Of a stretch of DNA of 64,000 bases, positions 54,317 to 62,958 are shown piece after piece (positions within the stretch are counted from its first letter, which is position 1; each line of letters opens with the position of its first letter). Made by a program: the position numbers and the translations under genes. The notes under the pieces were generated by a model that saw only the letters and a program-made list of their open reading frames with translations, made no database searches and had not been told where the DNA came from. Origin of the DNA: Paraburkholderia kururiensis JCM 10599 = LMG 19447 (GTDB lineage Bacteria > Pseudomonadota > Gammaproteobacteria > Burkholderiales > Burkholderiaceae); the NCBI RefSeq assembly GCF_003986935.1, contig NZ_RJZE01000019.1, positions 62,001 to 126,000 of the forward strand, given 5' to 3'.

Positions 54317-55027
54317 TCATGCGCCGCCGGCCGCGTTTTCGCGTGGCGGCAGGTAGTCGTAGAACTCGCGCCGCGGCAGACGTCCCGAGACGAGGTCGTC
54401 GAAAATCTGGCGCGAGCGGCCGCGCAGGTACGGCGCCATCAGCGACACGATCTGCACGCTCACCTGGTGCAGCTCGGCGCGGATCGCTTCCTGATCGTTG
54501 TACTTGCGCGGGTTCATCACGAACTGATACGACAGCCAGTAGGTGCCGATAAGCCCGATGTTGGTGCCGATGACGTTGATCTCGTCGGGCGTGGCGACCA
54601 TCTCGCCGTCCGAGACCAGTTGCTCGCAGAACTGGCCGGCGAAGCGCACCTTGTGGCTGATGATCTGCTTGAAGTGCATCTCCAGCGTGCGGTTGCGCGC
54701 CAGCAGGTCGTTGAGGTCGCGATAGAGGAAGCGGTAGCGCCACATGAAGTCGACCATGTACTGAAGGTACGACCACATTTCGTCGATGGTGACCCGATGG
54801 TCGTCGGGAAAGCGCAGCCGCTTTTCGATCTCCTGCTCGAACTGGCTGAAGATGCTGTTGATGATGTCGTCTTTGTTGCGGAAGTGGTAGTACAGGTTGC
54901 CTGGACTGATCTCCATTTCCTCGGCGATCGTCGTCGTGGTGACGTTCGGTTCACCGATCTCGTTGAAGAGTTTCAGAGAGAGCTCGAGAATCCGCTCACG
55001 GGTGCGGCGGGGAGGTTTGGCTTCCAT
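54317..55027 (-). CDS. TetR/AcrR family transcriptional regulator
   Basis: A 236-residue repressor-type regulator. The DNA-binding domain covers residues 8-55 with helix-turn-helix TTTIAEEMEISPGNLYYHF; the rest is a helical ligand domain of the all-alpha type. I chose ATG 55027; GTG 55093 would add 22 disordered residues and would sit only about 30 bases from the -10 box. The ligand is unknown. LOG and SDR genes follow in the same direction and may be in one transcript. Confidence 0.9.
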   Translation of the reverse strand: MEAKPPRRTRERILELSLKLFNEIGEPNVTTTTIAEEMEISPGNLYYHFRNKDDIINSIFSQFEQEIEKRLRFPDDHRVTIDEMWSYLQYMVDFMWRYRFLYRDLNDLLARNRTLEMHFKQIISHKVRFAGQFCEQLVSDGEMVATPDEINVIGTNIGLIGTYWLSYQFVMNPRKYNDQEAIRAELHQVSVQIVSLMAPYLRGRSRQIFDDLVSGRLPRREFYDYLPPRENAAGGA

Positions 55028-55113
55028 GTCGTCCGGCCCTGGTTCTTGCCGGGCAGGCGCGGCGGCGGGCCGTTCGCGCGCCTGCCCGGACACGGTTGGT
55101 CTTTTTTAAGACT

Positions 55114-55127
55114 ATCGTTCGATTATA
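55114..55127 (-). promoter_or_regulatory. TetR gene promoter with a short palindrome
   Basis: Read leftward, 55122-55127 is a perfect TATAAT. A 10-base inverted repeat atcg-tt-cgat (55114-55123) overlaps it, a natural place for autorepression. This is the clearest -10 for a leftward gene in the window. Confidence 0.5.
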
Positions 55128-55259
55128 AACCGACCATTTCCCGCCGAAGCTCAGGGTTCCCACGCAGTGCGGCGATGCGCCGTCCGGTGCACGCGAGCGT
55201 CTTTTCCACCGTTTTGCGCCACTTTTGCGCGGCGCTTCGGCCCGCCTTCTACCGTGCGC

Positions 55260-56009
55260 CTACGGCAGCGCCGCGAGCCAGCGCGAGAGCAGCGGGCCGA
55301 CGAGCGGGGCCAGGATCAGCACCCACGTCATCACGCAGACGAACAGCGCCACCATCACGGCGGCGCTGCCCAGGTCCTTGGCGCGCCGCGACAGCTCGTG
55401 ACGCTCGAGCGAAATCCGGTCGATGGCCGCTTCCAGACTCGAATTGAGCAGCTCGACGATCAGCACCAGCAGCACGGAGCCGAGCAGCAGCACGCGCGCG
55501 ACCGGCTCGACGGGCACCAGCAGCCCGATGGGCAGCAGGATCGCGGCGAGCGTGAGCTCCTGGCGAAATGCGCTTTCCACGCGGATGGCCACGCGAAAGC
55601 CAGCCAGCGAGTTCTTGAGCGCATGCCACGCGCGCGTCACGCCGCGGTTGCCCTTGTACGGGTTGAATGGCAGCGGGGCGAGCGGATCGTCGGGGCCGAG
55701 CGGCTCGTGCATCTCGGCGTGGTCCGCGTGATTAGCCTCTACGCGGTGGGCGGGCTGGGCGGGGGAGGGGCGCATGGTGTGCCGCGAGGGCGCGTGCTCG
55801 TGGTCGGGTTGCCCAGCATGATACGCGCCGGGCTTGCCGCCACCCGGCTTGCGGCCGGACATCGGCGGGTCACGCCGAACGCCGGGGCTGGCCGATGCGT
55901 CAGCTGCCGCCGCATTGGCCGCGGCAGCCGTGGCGTCCGGTGCCTCGCGTTCGCGCTCCTCGCTTGCGGAAGAAGGCATGGGAGAAGGCACAGGAGAAAG
56001 TCGTCGCAT
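55260..56009 (-). CDS. dgkA: diacylglycerol kinase DgkA with N-terminal extension
   Basis: The last 140 residues are a prokaryotic DgkA: three membrane helices and the signature RVESAFRQE with ELLNSSLEAAIDRISLERH, which recycle diacylglycerol from lipopolysaccharide or osmoregulated glucan modification to phosphatidate. About 100 residues before it are Ala/Pro/His-rich and predicted disordered. If translation begins at the ATG at 55712 (MHEPLGPDDP), the protein has normal length; ATG 56009 is 33 bases after the upstream gene. Ribosome sites do not decide between them. Confidence 0.85.
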   Translation of the reverse strand: MRRLSPVPSPMPSSASEEREREAPDATAAAANAAAADASASPGVRRDPPMSGRKPGGGKPGAYHAGQPDHEHAPSRHTMRPSPAQPAHRVEANHADHAEMHEPLGPDDPLAPLPFNPYKGNRGVTRAWHALKNSLAGFRVAIRVESAFRQELTLAAILLPIGLLVPVEPVARVLLLGSVLLVLIVELLNSSLEAAIDRISLERHELSRRAKDLGSAAVMVALFVCVMTWVLILAPLVGPLLSRWLAALP

Positions 56010-56042
56010 GGTGGAAGGTTGGCGGCAGTAGCAGGGCCGCCG

Positions 56043-57074
56043 TCACGCGGTGGCGCTGCGCTCCTCGACGGTCGCGCGCGGCAGCGGTTTCAGGTGTGCC
56101 GCGAACTGCGCCGACGCGGCGCTCCACGAGAACCGCTCGGCCCACGCGCGCGCCGCGTTCCGGTCGATCTTCAGCGCTTCGAGGCAGGCTTCGCGCAGGT
56201 CTTCGTTCATGGCGCCCGCGCCGCCGTCGCCGAGCACGTCGATCGGCCCCGTCACCGGGTAGGCAGCGACCGGCGTGCCGCATGCAAGCGCTTCGAGCAG
56301 CACGAGGCCGAAGGTGTCGGTGCGGCTCGGGAACACGAATACGTCGGCGGCCGCGTAGACCTTCGCGAGCTCGGCCTGGCTCAGCACACCGAGGTAGTTC
56401 GCCTGCGGGTAGCGCGACTTCAGTTCGCCGAGCGCCGGACCTTCGCCCGCCACCCACTTCGAGCCGGGCAGATCGAGCTTGAGAAATGCCTCGACGTTCT
56501 TTTCGACGGCGACACGACCGACGTACAGGAAGATCGGCCGCGCCGTGTTGAGCACCTTCGAGTCCATCTGATGAAAGATGTCGAGGTCGACGCCGCGCGT
56601 CCACAGCACGACGTTCGTGAAGCCGAACTTTTCGAGATCGGCCTTGACGACCGGCGTAGGCGCCATCACGGCAAGCGATGGCTTGTGGAACCAGTGCAGG
56701 AAGCGGTAGGTGGCCGCGAGCGGAATGCCGAAACGGGCCTGCACATATTCGGGAAAGCGCGTGTGGTACGCGGTCGTGAACGGCAGCCGATGCGTGATCG
56801 CGTAGCGGCGCGCTGCGAGGCCGAGCGGACCTTCGGTCGCGATGTGCAGCGCGTCGGGTGCGAAGTCGTCGATGCGACGGTGCAGCTTGCCCTTCGGGAA
56901 CAGCGACAGGCGGATTTCCGGGTAGGTGGGACACGGTACCGTGCGGAACTCCAGCGGCGTGACGATCTCCACGCGGTGGCCGAGCGCGGTGAGCTCGCGC
57001 GTCGTGTTCTTCAAAGTGCGCACGACGCCGTTTACCTGCGGCTCCCATGCGTCCGTCACGATCATGATCTTCAT
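56043..57074 (-). CDS. family 4 glycosyltransferase
   Basis: A 343-residue GT-B enzyme starting MKIMIVTDAWEPQVNGVVRT, typical of the GDP-mannose/UDP-sugar dependent MgtA-like group acting on membrane lipids. Acceptor-side piece YHTRFPEYV, then FLYVGRVAVEKN and the donor motif TFGLVLLEALACGTPV. GAGGG lies upstream. It lies between the LpxH-like and dgkA genes, all leftward, suggesting a glycolipid pathway. Exact sugar unknown. Confidence 0.9.
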   Translation of the reverse strand: MKIMIVTDAWEPQVNGVVRTLKNTTRELTALGHRVEIVTPLEFRTVPCPTYPEIRLSLFPKGKLHRRIDDFAPDALHIATEGPLGLAARRYAITHRLPFTTAYHTRFPEYVQARFGIPLAATYRFLHWFHKPSLAVMAPTPVVKADLEKFGFTNVVLWTRGVDLDIFHQMDSKVLNTARPIFLYVGRVAVEKNVEAFLKLDLPGSKWVAGEGPALGELKSRYPQANYLGVLSQAELAKVYAAADVFVFPSRTDTFGLVLLEALACGTPVAAYPVTGPIDVLGDGGAGAMNEDLREACLEALKIDRNAARAWAERFSWSAASAQFAAHLKPLPRATVEERSATA

Positions 57075-57151
57075 CGGTGTCTGGCCCTCTCGAGTGTCTT
57101 GCGCGTGCTGCGCCGGTGGTGGCTGCTGCGGGTGCCCGTGGGGCGCGTGGA

Positions 57152-58114
57152 TCATGCCGCGGCCTTCGCCTTGCCGGTCTTCGCCGGTACGCCTTGCGGG
57201 CTGCGCATCACGGTCCAGTAGATGACCTTGAGTTCGCCCTCGAAGGTCTCGACGAGCGCCGAGAGGCTCTCCACCCAGTCGCCGTCGTTGCAATAGAGCA
57301 CGCCGTCGATGTCGCGGATCTCGGCCTTGTGAATGTGTCCGCACACCACGCCGTCGCAGCCTCGGCGGCGCGCTTCCTCGGTCATGACACGTTCGAACGA
57401 CGAGATGAAGTTCACCGCGTTCTTCACCTGGTGCTTCAGATACTGCGAGAGCGACCAGTACTGGAAGCCGAGCCGGCTGCGGATGCGGTTGAACCAGCGG
57501 TTGAGCACGAGGATCAGCGTGTACAGCGTGTCGCCCAGGTAGGCGAGCCACTTCGCGTGCTGGATCACGCCGTCGAAGAGGTCGCCGTGCACGATCCACA
57601 GGCGCTGGCCTGCGATGGTGGTGTGAAATGCCTCGCCGCGCACGTGGATGTCGCCGAACGCGAGGTCGCAGAATTGCCGCGCGCCTTCGTCGTGATTGCC
57701 GGGGATGTAGACCACGTGCGTGCCCTTGCGCGCCTTGCGCAGGATCTTCTGCACCACGTCGTTGTGCGCCTGCGGCCAGTACCAGCCCTTTTTCAACTGC
57801 CAGCCGTCGATGATGTCGCCCACGAGATAGAGGTATTCGGACTCGTTGTGACGCAGGAAGTCGAGCAGATAGGGCGCCTGGCAGCCGTTCGAGCCCAGAT
57901 GGATGTCCGAGAGCCAGATGGTGCGGTAGCGGTGCGACGCGGGGTGGTCGTCATCGTGCTGCGGTGCATCCGGTGCGTTCTGGTGCGTGAGCGGATGCGG
58001 CGGCTGAGGCGGCAAGGGCAGGGAGCCTGCCGGCGCGCCTGGCGTGAAGGCGACGGGTTCGCCACCCTGGCCGGTCTGACGGAAAAAGGAACTCACGGAC
58101 GTCTTCGGGGCCAT
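57152..58114 (-). CDS. LpxH-like metallophosphoesterase (UDP-2,3-diacylglucosamine diphosphatase family)
   Basis: A 320-residue calcineurin-type phosphoesterase. Metal ligands lie in order: DIHLGSNG, GDIIDGW, GNHDEG, HGDLFDG and GHIHKAEI. The first 60 residues are a Pro/His-rich linker. The longer length and different spacing from canonical LpxH suggest a paralog rather than the essential lipid A enzyme. ATG 58114 is preferred over GTG 58180. The linked GT4 gene starts 77 bases downstream. Confidence 0.87.
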   Translation of the reverse strand: MAPKTSVSSFFRQTGQGGEPVAFTPGAPAGSLPLPPQPPHPLTHQNAPDAPQHDDDHPASHRYRTIWLSDIHLGSNGCQAPYLLDFLRHNESEYLYLVGDIIDGWQLKKGWYWPQAHNDVVQKILRKARKGTHVVYIPGNHDEGARQFCDLAFGDIHVRGEAFHTTIAGQRLWIVHGDLFDGVIQHAKWLAYLGDTLYTLILVLNRWFNRIRSRLGFQYWSLSQYLKHQVKNAVNFISSFERVMTEEARRRGCDGVVCGHIHKAEIRDIDGVLYCNDGDWVESLSALVETFEGELKVIYWTVMRSPQGVPAKTGKAKAAA

Positions 58115-58300
58115 GGCTCGCGCGGCGTGTTTCGGTATGCGAATTCGGCCACGCGCGCGTGACCGAGCCGTGACAGTCACGAGAATTTCTTATTACGCGG
58201 CGGGAAGTGCGGCTGGGTTTGCCGCGTGTGTGTGGCGCGTTGTGCGCCTCGTGGTCATCACGCATCGAGCGGCTCGATCCGCCCGACGACGGCGAGGCGC

Positions 58301-58849
58301 TTAGCGTACGACCGCGACGATGCGGGTGCCGGCGAGCCGGTCGTGCAGGAACTGGCGGCTCGCGCCGATGCGGCCCGTTGCGGTCCACAGCACGAACCAG
58401 AGCGCGGCGACGAGGAGGGTGTGCGGCAGCGTGAGGCCCGCGGCAGGATGCAGCGCAAGCGGCGGCAGGAACCACAGCAGCGCAAGCAGATAGCGCGCGA
58501 TGGCGCGCGGCACGGAGAGGGGCGTGTTGTTCGGGCCGACGACGCGCAGGCGCCAGGTCTTCATCGGCAGCGTCTGTCCGCCGTGCGTCCAGAACCAGAC
58601 GAAGTAGATGCCCACGACAAGGCCGATCCACGCGGCAAGCAGGTTGTGATGCGTGAGCCCGTTGCGCTGCTGCGTGAGCGTACTGAAGAGATAACCGGCG
58701 AAGAAAACCACGCCGAAGAGAATCATGGCCTCGTAGAGGAGCGCGGCGAGGCGGCGGCGCACGGTGGGGGGGACGTCGCCGGCCGCGATGCCCTGCGGCG
58801 AAGGCGATTCAGTGACGGTCGGGGAGCGGGAGGTGTTCAGGCCGGACAC
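58301..58849 (-). CDS. RDD family membrane protein
   Basis: A 182-residue membrane protein of the RDD family with three to four helices. Family landmarks are RRLAALLYEAMILF, GGQTLPMKTWRLRVV and a late FLHDRLAGTRIV. It starts with GTG 58849, the only start before the first helix. RDD proteins include ion or Na+/H+ exchange candidates, but most have unknown roles. Last gene of the sigma/DUF3619/DUF3106 group, 36 bases after DUF3106. Confidence 0.88.
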   Translation of the reverse strand: MSGLNTSRSPTVTESPSPQGIAAGDVPPTVRRRLAALLYEAMILFGVVFFAGYLFSTLTQQRNGLTHHNLLAAWIGLVVGIYFVWFWTHGGQTLPMKTWRLRVVGPNNTPLSVPRAIARYLLALLWFLPPLALHPAAGLTLPHTLLVAALWFVLWTATGRIGASRQFLHDRLAGTRIVAVVR

Positions 58850-58885
58850 GATGGCGGGTCGATCACGTCGGAGAGCGATGGCCGC

Positions 58886-59650
58886 TCAGGAGCCGTTGAA
58901 AACCGACGGCGCTTCAGAGGGCGAGACGGGCACCGGTGTGGGCGGCAGGCTGCTGCTCGATGGAAGCGGCATGGCCGGTGTGGCGGGCGATGCACTCGCC
59001 GCCTGCGAGGTCGCGGCGGCCGGCACGGCGCTGCCCGGCTGCACGGCGCTCGCTGCGCGCTCGCGGGCGCTCAGCAGCCGGTTGATGCCGCGTATTTCGC
59101 TCTTGCCGCTCGGCGGGGCGCTCACCACGGTCGGGCGACGCTTGCGTTCGGTGGCGGCGAGCCGCTCCTTCTGCTCCTCGGAGAGCGCCTGATACGCCTT
59201 CCAGGCGTTCTGCCGCGCCTGCGGCGGCAGCTCCTTCGATACCTGATAGTTTTCGCGTGCCACGCGCCGCTGCTCGGGCGTCATGCGGACCCACTCGCTC
59301 ATGCGCTCCTGGAGTCTTTCTTGCGCTTCCGGCGACATCTTCGCGTAGCGGGACGCAATCTTGAGCCACTTGCGCTTGCGTTCCTCGCTGAACCGATCCC
59401 ATTCGCCGGCGAACGGCGCGAGCGCCGTGTGCTGCGCGTCGCTAAGGCGCGCCCACGAGAGCGGGCTGGTGCTGGTATTGAGCGGCGGAAAGTCGACAGT
59501 GAGCGACGGCTCGCCCGCGCCGGCCTTGGCCGGCGTGCTGAGGGCCGGCGCGGCGGCGCCCGGATGGAACCGTGGGTAAGTTGCGGCGTACGACACGAGC
59601 GCCGCGATCACGCACCCGAAGACTACGGCGAGGCCGCGCTTGTAACTCAC
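58886..59650 (-). CDS. DUF3106 protein, predicted periplasmic with N-terminal anchor
   Basis: A 254-residue protein with one N-terminal hydrophobic segment (about 5-24) that may be a signal or an anchor. Residues 60-170 form a charged alpha-helical domain with repeated LTxxQ-like pieces (MTPEQRRVAREN, LSEEQKERLAA) reminiscent of the CpxP/Spy metal and misfolding sensors, the DUF3106 region. The last 90 residues are Ser/Ala/Pro-rich. GTG start with GGGGGA upstream. It starts 16 bases past the DUF3619 stop. Confidence 0.8.
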   Translation of the reverse strand: MSYKRGLAVVFGCVIAALVSYAATYPRFHPGAAAPALSTPAKAGAGEPSLTVDFPPLNTSTSPLSWARLSDAQHTALAPFAGEWDRFSEERKRKWLKIASRYAKMSPEAQERLQERMSEWVRMTPEQRRVARENYQVSKELPPQARQNAWKAYQALSEEQKERLAATERKRRPTVVSAPPSGKSEIRGINRLLSARERAASAVQPGSAVPAAATSQAASASPATPAMPLPSSSSLPPTPVPVSPSEAPSVFNGS

Positions 59651-59666
59651 CCGATCGGTCCCCCGG

Positions 59667-60095
59667 TTAGCGTGCGCGCGAAAGATAGGCGTTGAAACCG
59701 TGGTCGAGATACGCGTTGAGCGGCAGGTCGTCGCTCAGCATGGCGGCGTCGATGTCCGCGAGTTCGGCCGTGCGCTGGTAGTCCTCCCAGTACGCAATGG
59801 CGACGAGACCCACGACGAGCGCGACGAGCGGCCATGCGAATGCGAAGCGGCGCAGCCGCGAACGCTGGCGCGGCGCCAACGGAGCGGGCATCGCCCCGGG
59901 CATGCCGGCCGGGACGAGCACAGGCGCGACGACGCGCACTTCGGCCGGTTCGGCTTTTTTGCGGGCGAGGGCGGCGTGGCGGGCCGCGGCAAGGCGATCG
60001 ACAGTAACGGGCGGGATGCTGGCGGCGTTTTCGTCGAGCGCACGGCGCAGCTGCCGCGCAAACTCGAGTTCTTTAGTTTCGAGAGCGGAGCTCAT
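59667..60095 (-). CDS. DUF3619 single-helix membrane protein, candidate anti-sigma factor
   Basis: A 142-residue protein. An N-terminal soluble part of about 85 residues, one membrane helix (about 88-106, FAWPLVALVVGLVAIAYW) and a short periplasmic tail of about 35 residues. This is the layout of many membrane anti-sigma factors, and its ATG overlaps the sigma-factor stop by four bases. No zinc-binding anti-sigma motif is seen. AAAGGAAT is the ribosome site. The family name DUF3619 is from memory. Confidence 0.78.
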   Translation of the reverse strand: MSSALETKELEFARQLRRALDENAASIPPVTVDRLAAARHAALARKKAEPAEVRVVAPVLVPAGMPGAMPAPLAPRQRSRLRRFAFAWPLVALVVGLVAIAYWEDYQRTAELADIDAAMLSDDLPLNAYLDHGFNAYLSRAR

Positions 60096-60655
60096 AGCGT
60101 GATTCCTTTGGCCTTGAGCGCCTGCGCCAGCGTGTGGGTGGCCCGCGAGCAGTGCGTCTTTACGCTACCCTCGGAGCAGCCCATGGCGGCGGCAGTCTCG
60201 GCGACATCCATATCTTCCCAGTAACGCATCAGAAACGCCTCCCGTTGACGTGCCGGCAGTTTCTGGATTTCCTCCTCGATCAGCTTGAGCACCTGCTCGC
60301 GCTCGAGCTGTTGTTCGCCGCTCTCCGCGCCGCTCGGGCTGCCTTCGGCCTCGAATGTCTCCAGCGGATCGAATTCCTCGTCTTCGGCGTTGCCGAGCGA
60401 GGAAAAGAGTGTCACCCACGTATTGCGTACTTTTTGCCGACGGAAAAAGTCGTGCGTCGCATTCTGAAGAATACGCTGAAACAAAAGTGGCAGTTCGGCC
60501 GGGGGACGGTCGCCGTATTTCTCGGCGAGCTTGATCATCGCGTCCTGCACGATGTCGAGTGCCGCGTCGTCGTCCCGCACGGCGTAGACCGTCTGCTTGA
60601 ACGCGCGCCTTTCGACGCCCGCCAGAAAATCGGCGAGTTCCTTGTCTGATGCCAT
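60092..60655 (-). CDS. ECF-type RNA polymerase sigma factor
   Basis: A 187-residue sigma-70 family protein with only regions 2 and 4. Region 2 (about 12-75) includes ALDIVQDAMIKLAEKY and LFQRILQNATHDFFRRQ; region 4 (about 130-182) has LPARQREAFLMRYWEDMDV and the helix-turn-helix AETAAAMGCSEGSVKTHCSRA. The linker is acidic (EFDPLETFEAEGSP). Target promoters are unknown. Its stop overlaps the DUF3619 start. The upstream ribosome site is weak. Confidence 0.9.
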   Translation of the reverse strand: MASDKELADFLAGVERRAFKQTVYAVRDDDAALDIVQDAMIKLAEKYGDRPPAELPLLFQRILQNATHDFFRRQKVRNTWVTLFSSLGNAEDEEFDPLETFEAEGSPSGAESGEQQLEREQVLKLIEEEIQKLPARQREAFLMRYWEDMDVAETAAAMGCSEGSVKTHCSRATHTLAQALKAKGITL

Positions 60656-61032
60656 CCGCTGAAGGTCGGCGCAGCCAGCGTGCGCGTAATCGTTCGAAAA
60701 ATGTCGTAAAACCCGCGGATGCTAGCAAATTTTCGCGCCTTCCAGGGGACAGACGGGCCGCTTCCGTGCCGCCGGCGCGCCTCTGACGGCCGCCCAGACG
60801 GGACGGGCCGGGCCGGGCAAAAACGCTTGTCTGGAGCGAGTGCAGGAAGGATTTACTTGACCGCGCGCGCGCCAGCAGATATCGTCGCTGGTTCGCAACA
60901 TAAGTGACTTGTCTCAATTGAGGCGTGGCCCACAAAGCTCGCCTGTCAACTGGACGCGCCGCTTGAACCCGAGCCACAAGCCCGGCAGAGAGCACCCGAT
61001 CAATTTTTTGCCGAAAATTTGAAAGGTGAATA
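60656..61032. other. 377-base divergent region between the sigma factor and ilvB
   Basis: No gene is supported; a 62-codon frame from 60719 has no ribosome site and no family. It contains the ilv promoter described separately, a perfect 10-bp palindrome ctcaattgag (60913-60922) shortly after the expected ilv start, and no leader peptide rich in branched-chain codons that I can find. Confidence 0.5.
60857..60885 (+). promoter_or_regulatory. ilvBHC promoter
   Basis: TTGACC (60857-60862) and TATCGT (60880-60885) are separated by exactly 17 bases, a good sigma-70 pair. The transcript would start near 60892 and give ilvB a leader of about 140 nt. Confidence 0.6.
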
Positions 61033-62796
61033 ATGAATATGCCCAGCGCGGAATTCTCCACGTCGGATACCTCTACTCTCCCTGAAACCGACTCTATCGG
61101 CGCCACCGTGCTCATGAAGGCACTGGCCGACGAAGACGTCGAATTCGTGTGGGGCTATCCCGGCGGCTCGGTACTCTACATCTACGACGAACTCTACAAG
61201 CAGGACAAGGTTCAGCACGTCCTCGTGCGCCATGAGCAGGCCGCGGTCCATGCGGCGGACGCCTATGCGCGCTCCACGGGCAAGGTCGGCGTATGCCTCG
61301 TGACCTCGGGTCCGGGCGTCACCAACGCGGTGACCGGTATCGCCACGGCCTACATGGATTCGATTCCGCTCGTCATCATCAGCGGCCAGGTGCCTACTTC
61401 CGCCATCGGGCAGGACGCTTTCCAGGAGTGCGACACGGTCGGCATCACGCGGCCTTGCGTCAAGCACAACTTCCTCGTGAAGGACGTGCGCGAGCTTGCG
61501 GCCACCGTGAAGAAGGCGTTCTACATTGCGCGCACGGGCCGGCCGGGTCCGGTGCTGATCGACATTCCCAAAGACGTCTCGAAGACGCCGTGCGCCTACG
61601 AGCCCGTCAAGACCGTTTCGCTGCGCTCGTACAACCCCGTCACCAAGGGCCACTCGGGACAGATCCGCAAAGCCGTGGCGCTGCTGCTTTCGGCCAAACG
61701 CCCGTACATCTACACGGGCGGCGGCATCATCCTCGCCGACGCATCGCGCGAACTCAATCAGTTCGCGGATCTGCTCGGCTACCCCGTGACGAACACGCTG
61801 ATGGGGCTGGGCGGCTACCGCGCCAACGATCGCAAGTTCCTCGGCATGCTCGGCATGCACGGCACTTACGAAGCGAACATGGCCATGCAGCACTGCGACG
61901 TGCTGATCGCCATCGGCGCGCGGTTCGACGATCGCGTGATCGGCGACCCGGCGCATTTCGCGTCGCGTCCGCGCAAGATCATTCACATCGACATCGACCC
62001 GTCCTCCATTTCGAAGCGCGTGAAGGTGGACATTCCGATCGTCGGCGACGTGAAGGAAGTGCTGAAGGAATTGATCGAGCAACTCCAGCACGCCGAGCAT
62101 GGCCCGGACACCGAGGCGCTTGCCGCGTGGTGGAAGGACATCGAAAGCTGGCGTGAGAAGAACTGTCTCAAGTACGACCGCGCAAGCGAGATCATCAAGC
62201 CGCAGTACGTCGTCGAAAAACTCTGGGAACTCACCGACGGCAACGCATTCGTCTGTTCCGACGTGGGCCAGCACCAGATGTGGGCCGCGCAGTTCTACCG
62301 CTTCAACAAGCCGCGCCGCTGGATCAACTCGGGCGGGCTCGGCACGATGGGCTTCGGGCTGCCCGCGGCGATGGGCGTGAAGATGGCGCATCCGGACGAG
62401 GAAGTGGTCTGCATTACGGGCGAAGGCTCCATCCAGATGTGCATCCAGGAGCTGTCCACCTGCAAGCAGTACGACACGCCGGTCAAGATCATTTCGCTCA
62501 ACAACCGCTATCTGGGCATGGTGCGCCAGTGGCAGCAGATCGAGTACAGCAAGCGCTATTCGCATTCCTACATGGACGCGCTGCCGGACTTCGTGAAGCT
62601 CGCCGAGGCGTATGGCCATGTCGGCATGCGCATTGAAAAAAGTTCGGAAGTGGAGCCGGCGCTGAAGGAAGCGCTGCGTCTCAAGGACCGCACGGTATTT
62701 CTCGATTTCCAGACCGATCCCACCGAAAACGTCTGGCCGATGGTTCAGGCGGGCAAGGGCATCACCGAGATGCTGCTTGGCGCGGAGGATCTGTAG
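61033..62796 (+). CDS. ilvB: acetolactate synthase large subunit (biosynthetic)
   Basis: The 587-residue ThDP/FAD catalytic subunit for the first common step of valine, leucine and isoleucine synthesis. The activating glutamate is in VRHEQAAVHAADAYAR, SGQVPTSAIGQDAFQECD forms the substrate channel and the ThDP-metal motif is GEGSIQMCIQELSTCKQ near residue 460. An AAAGGTGA site precedes the ATG. Together with ilvH and ilvC it forms the ilvBHC operon. The symbol ilvI is used equally for such genes. Confidence 0.96.
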   Translation: MNMPSAEFSTSDTSTLPETDSIGATVLMKALADEDVEFVWGYPGGSVLYIYDELYKQDKVQHVLVRHEQAAVHAADAYARSTGKVGVCLVTSGPGVTNAVTGIATAYMDSIPLVIISGQVPTSAIGQDAFQECDTVGITRPCVKHNFLVKDVRELAATVKKAFYIARTGRPGPVLIDIPKDVSKTPCAYEPVKTVSLRSYNPVTKGHSGQIRKAVALLLSAKRPYIYTGGGIILADASRELNQFADLLGYPVTNTLMGLGGYRANDRKFLGMLGMHGTYEANMAMQHCDVLIAIGARFDDRVIGDPAHFASRPRKIIHIDIDPSSISKRVKVDIPIVGDVKEVLKELIEQLQHAEHGPDTEALAAWWKDIESWREKNCLKYDRASEIIKPQYVVEKLWELTDGNAFVCSDVGQHQMWAAQFYRFNKPRRWINSGGLGTMGFGLPAAMGVKMAHPDEEVVCITGEGSIQMCIQELSTCKQYDTPVKIISLNNRYLGMVRQWQQIEYSKRYSHSYMDALPDFVKLAEAYGHVGMRIEKSSEVEPALKEALRLKDRTVFLDFQTDPTENVWPMVQAGKGITEMLLGAEDL

Positions 62797-62958
62797 CGGC
62801 AGCGGGCGGTGAGCCTCGTGCCGGCCCTGCCGCACACGCCTTCACGAAAGGCGAACGCGCGGGCAGCGGCGGCACCGCTGCGCTGCGCGCCATGCAGTGC
62901 GCTCGATGAAGAGCGAGGCGCGCAACTCGACTAACTGGAAAACGAAGCGGGAAACACC
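62797..62958. other. ilvB-ilvH spacer with a hairpin
   Basis: The 162-base gap contains a 7-bp stem (gcagcgg/ccgctgc at 62863-62881). It is long for an operon spacing and could modulate the ratio of catalytic to regulatory subunit. No ORF. Confidence 0.4.

Noticed and set aside
60719..60907. A 62-residue frame before ilvB as a leader peptide
   Set aside because: No ribosome site, no run of Leu/Val/Ile codons, and it begins upstream of the predicted ilv transcription start.
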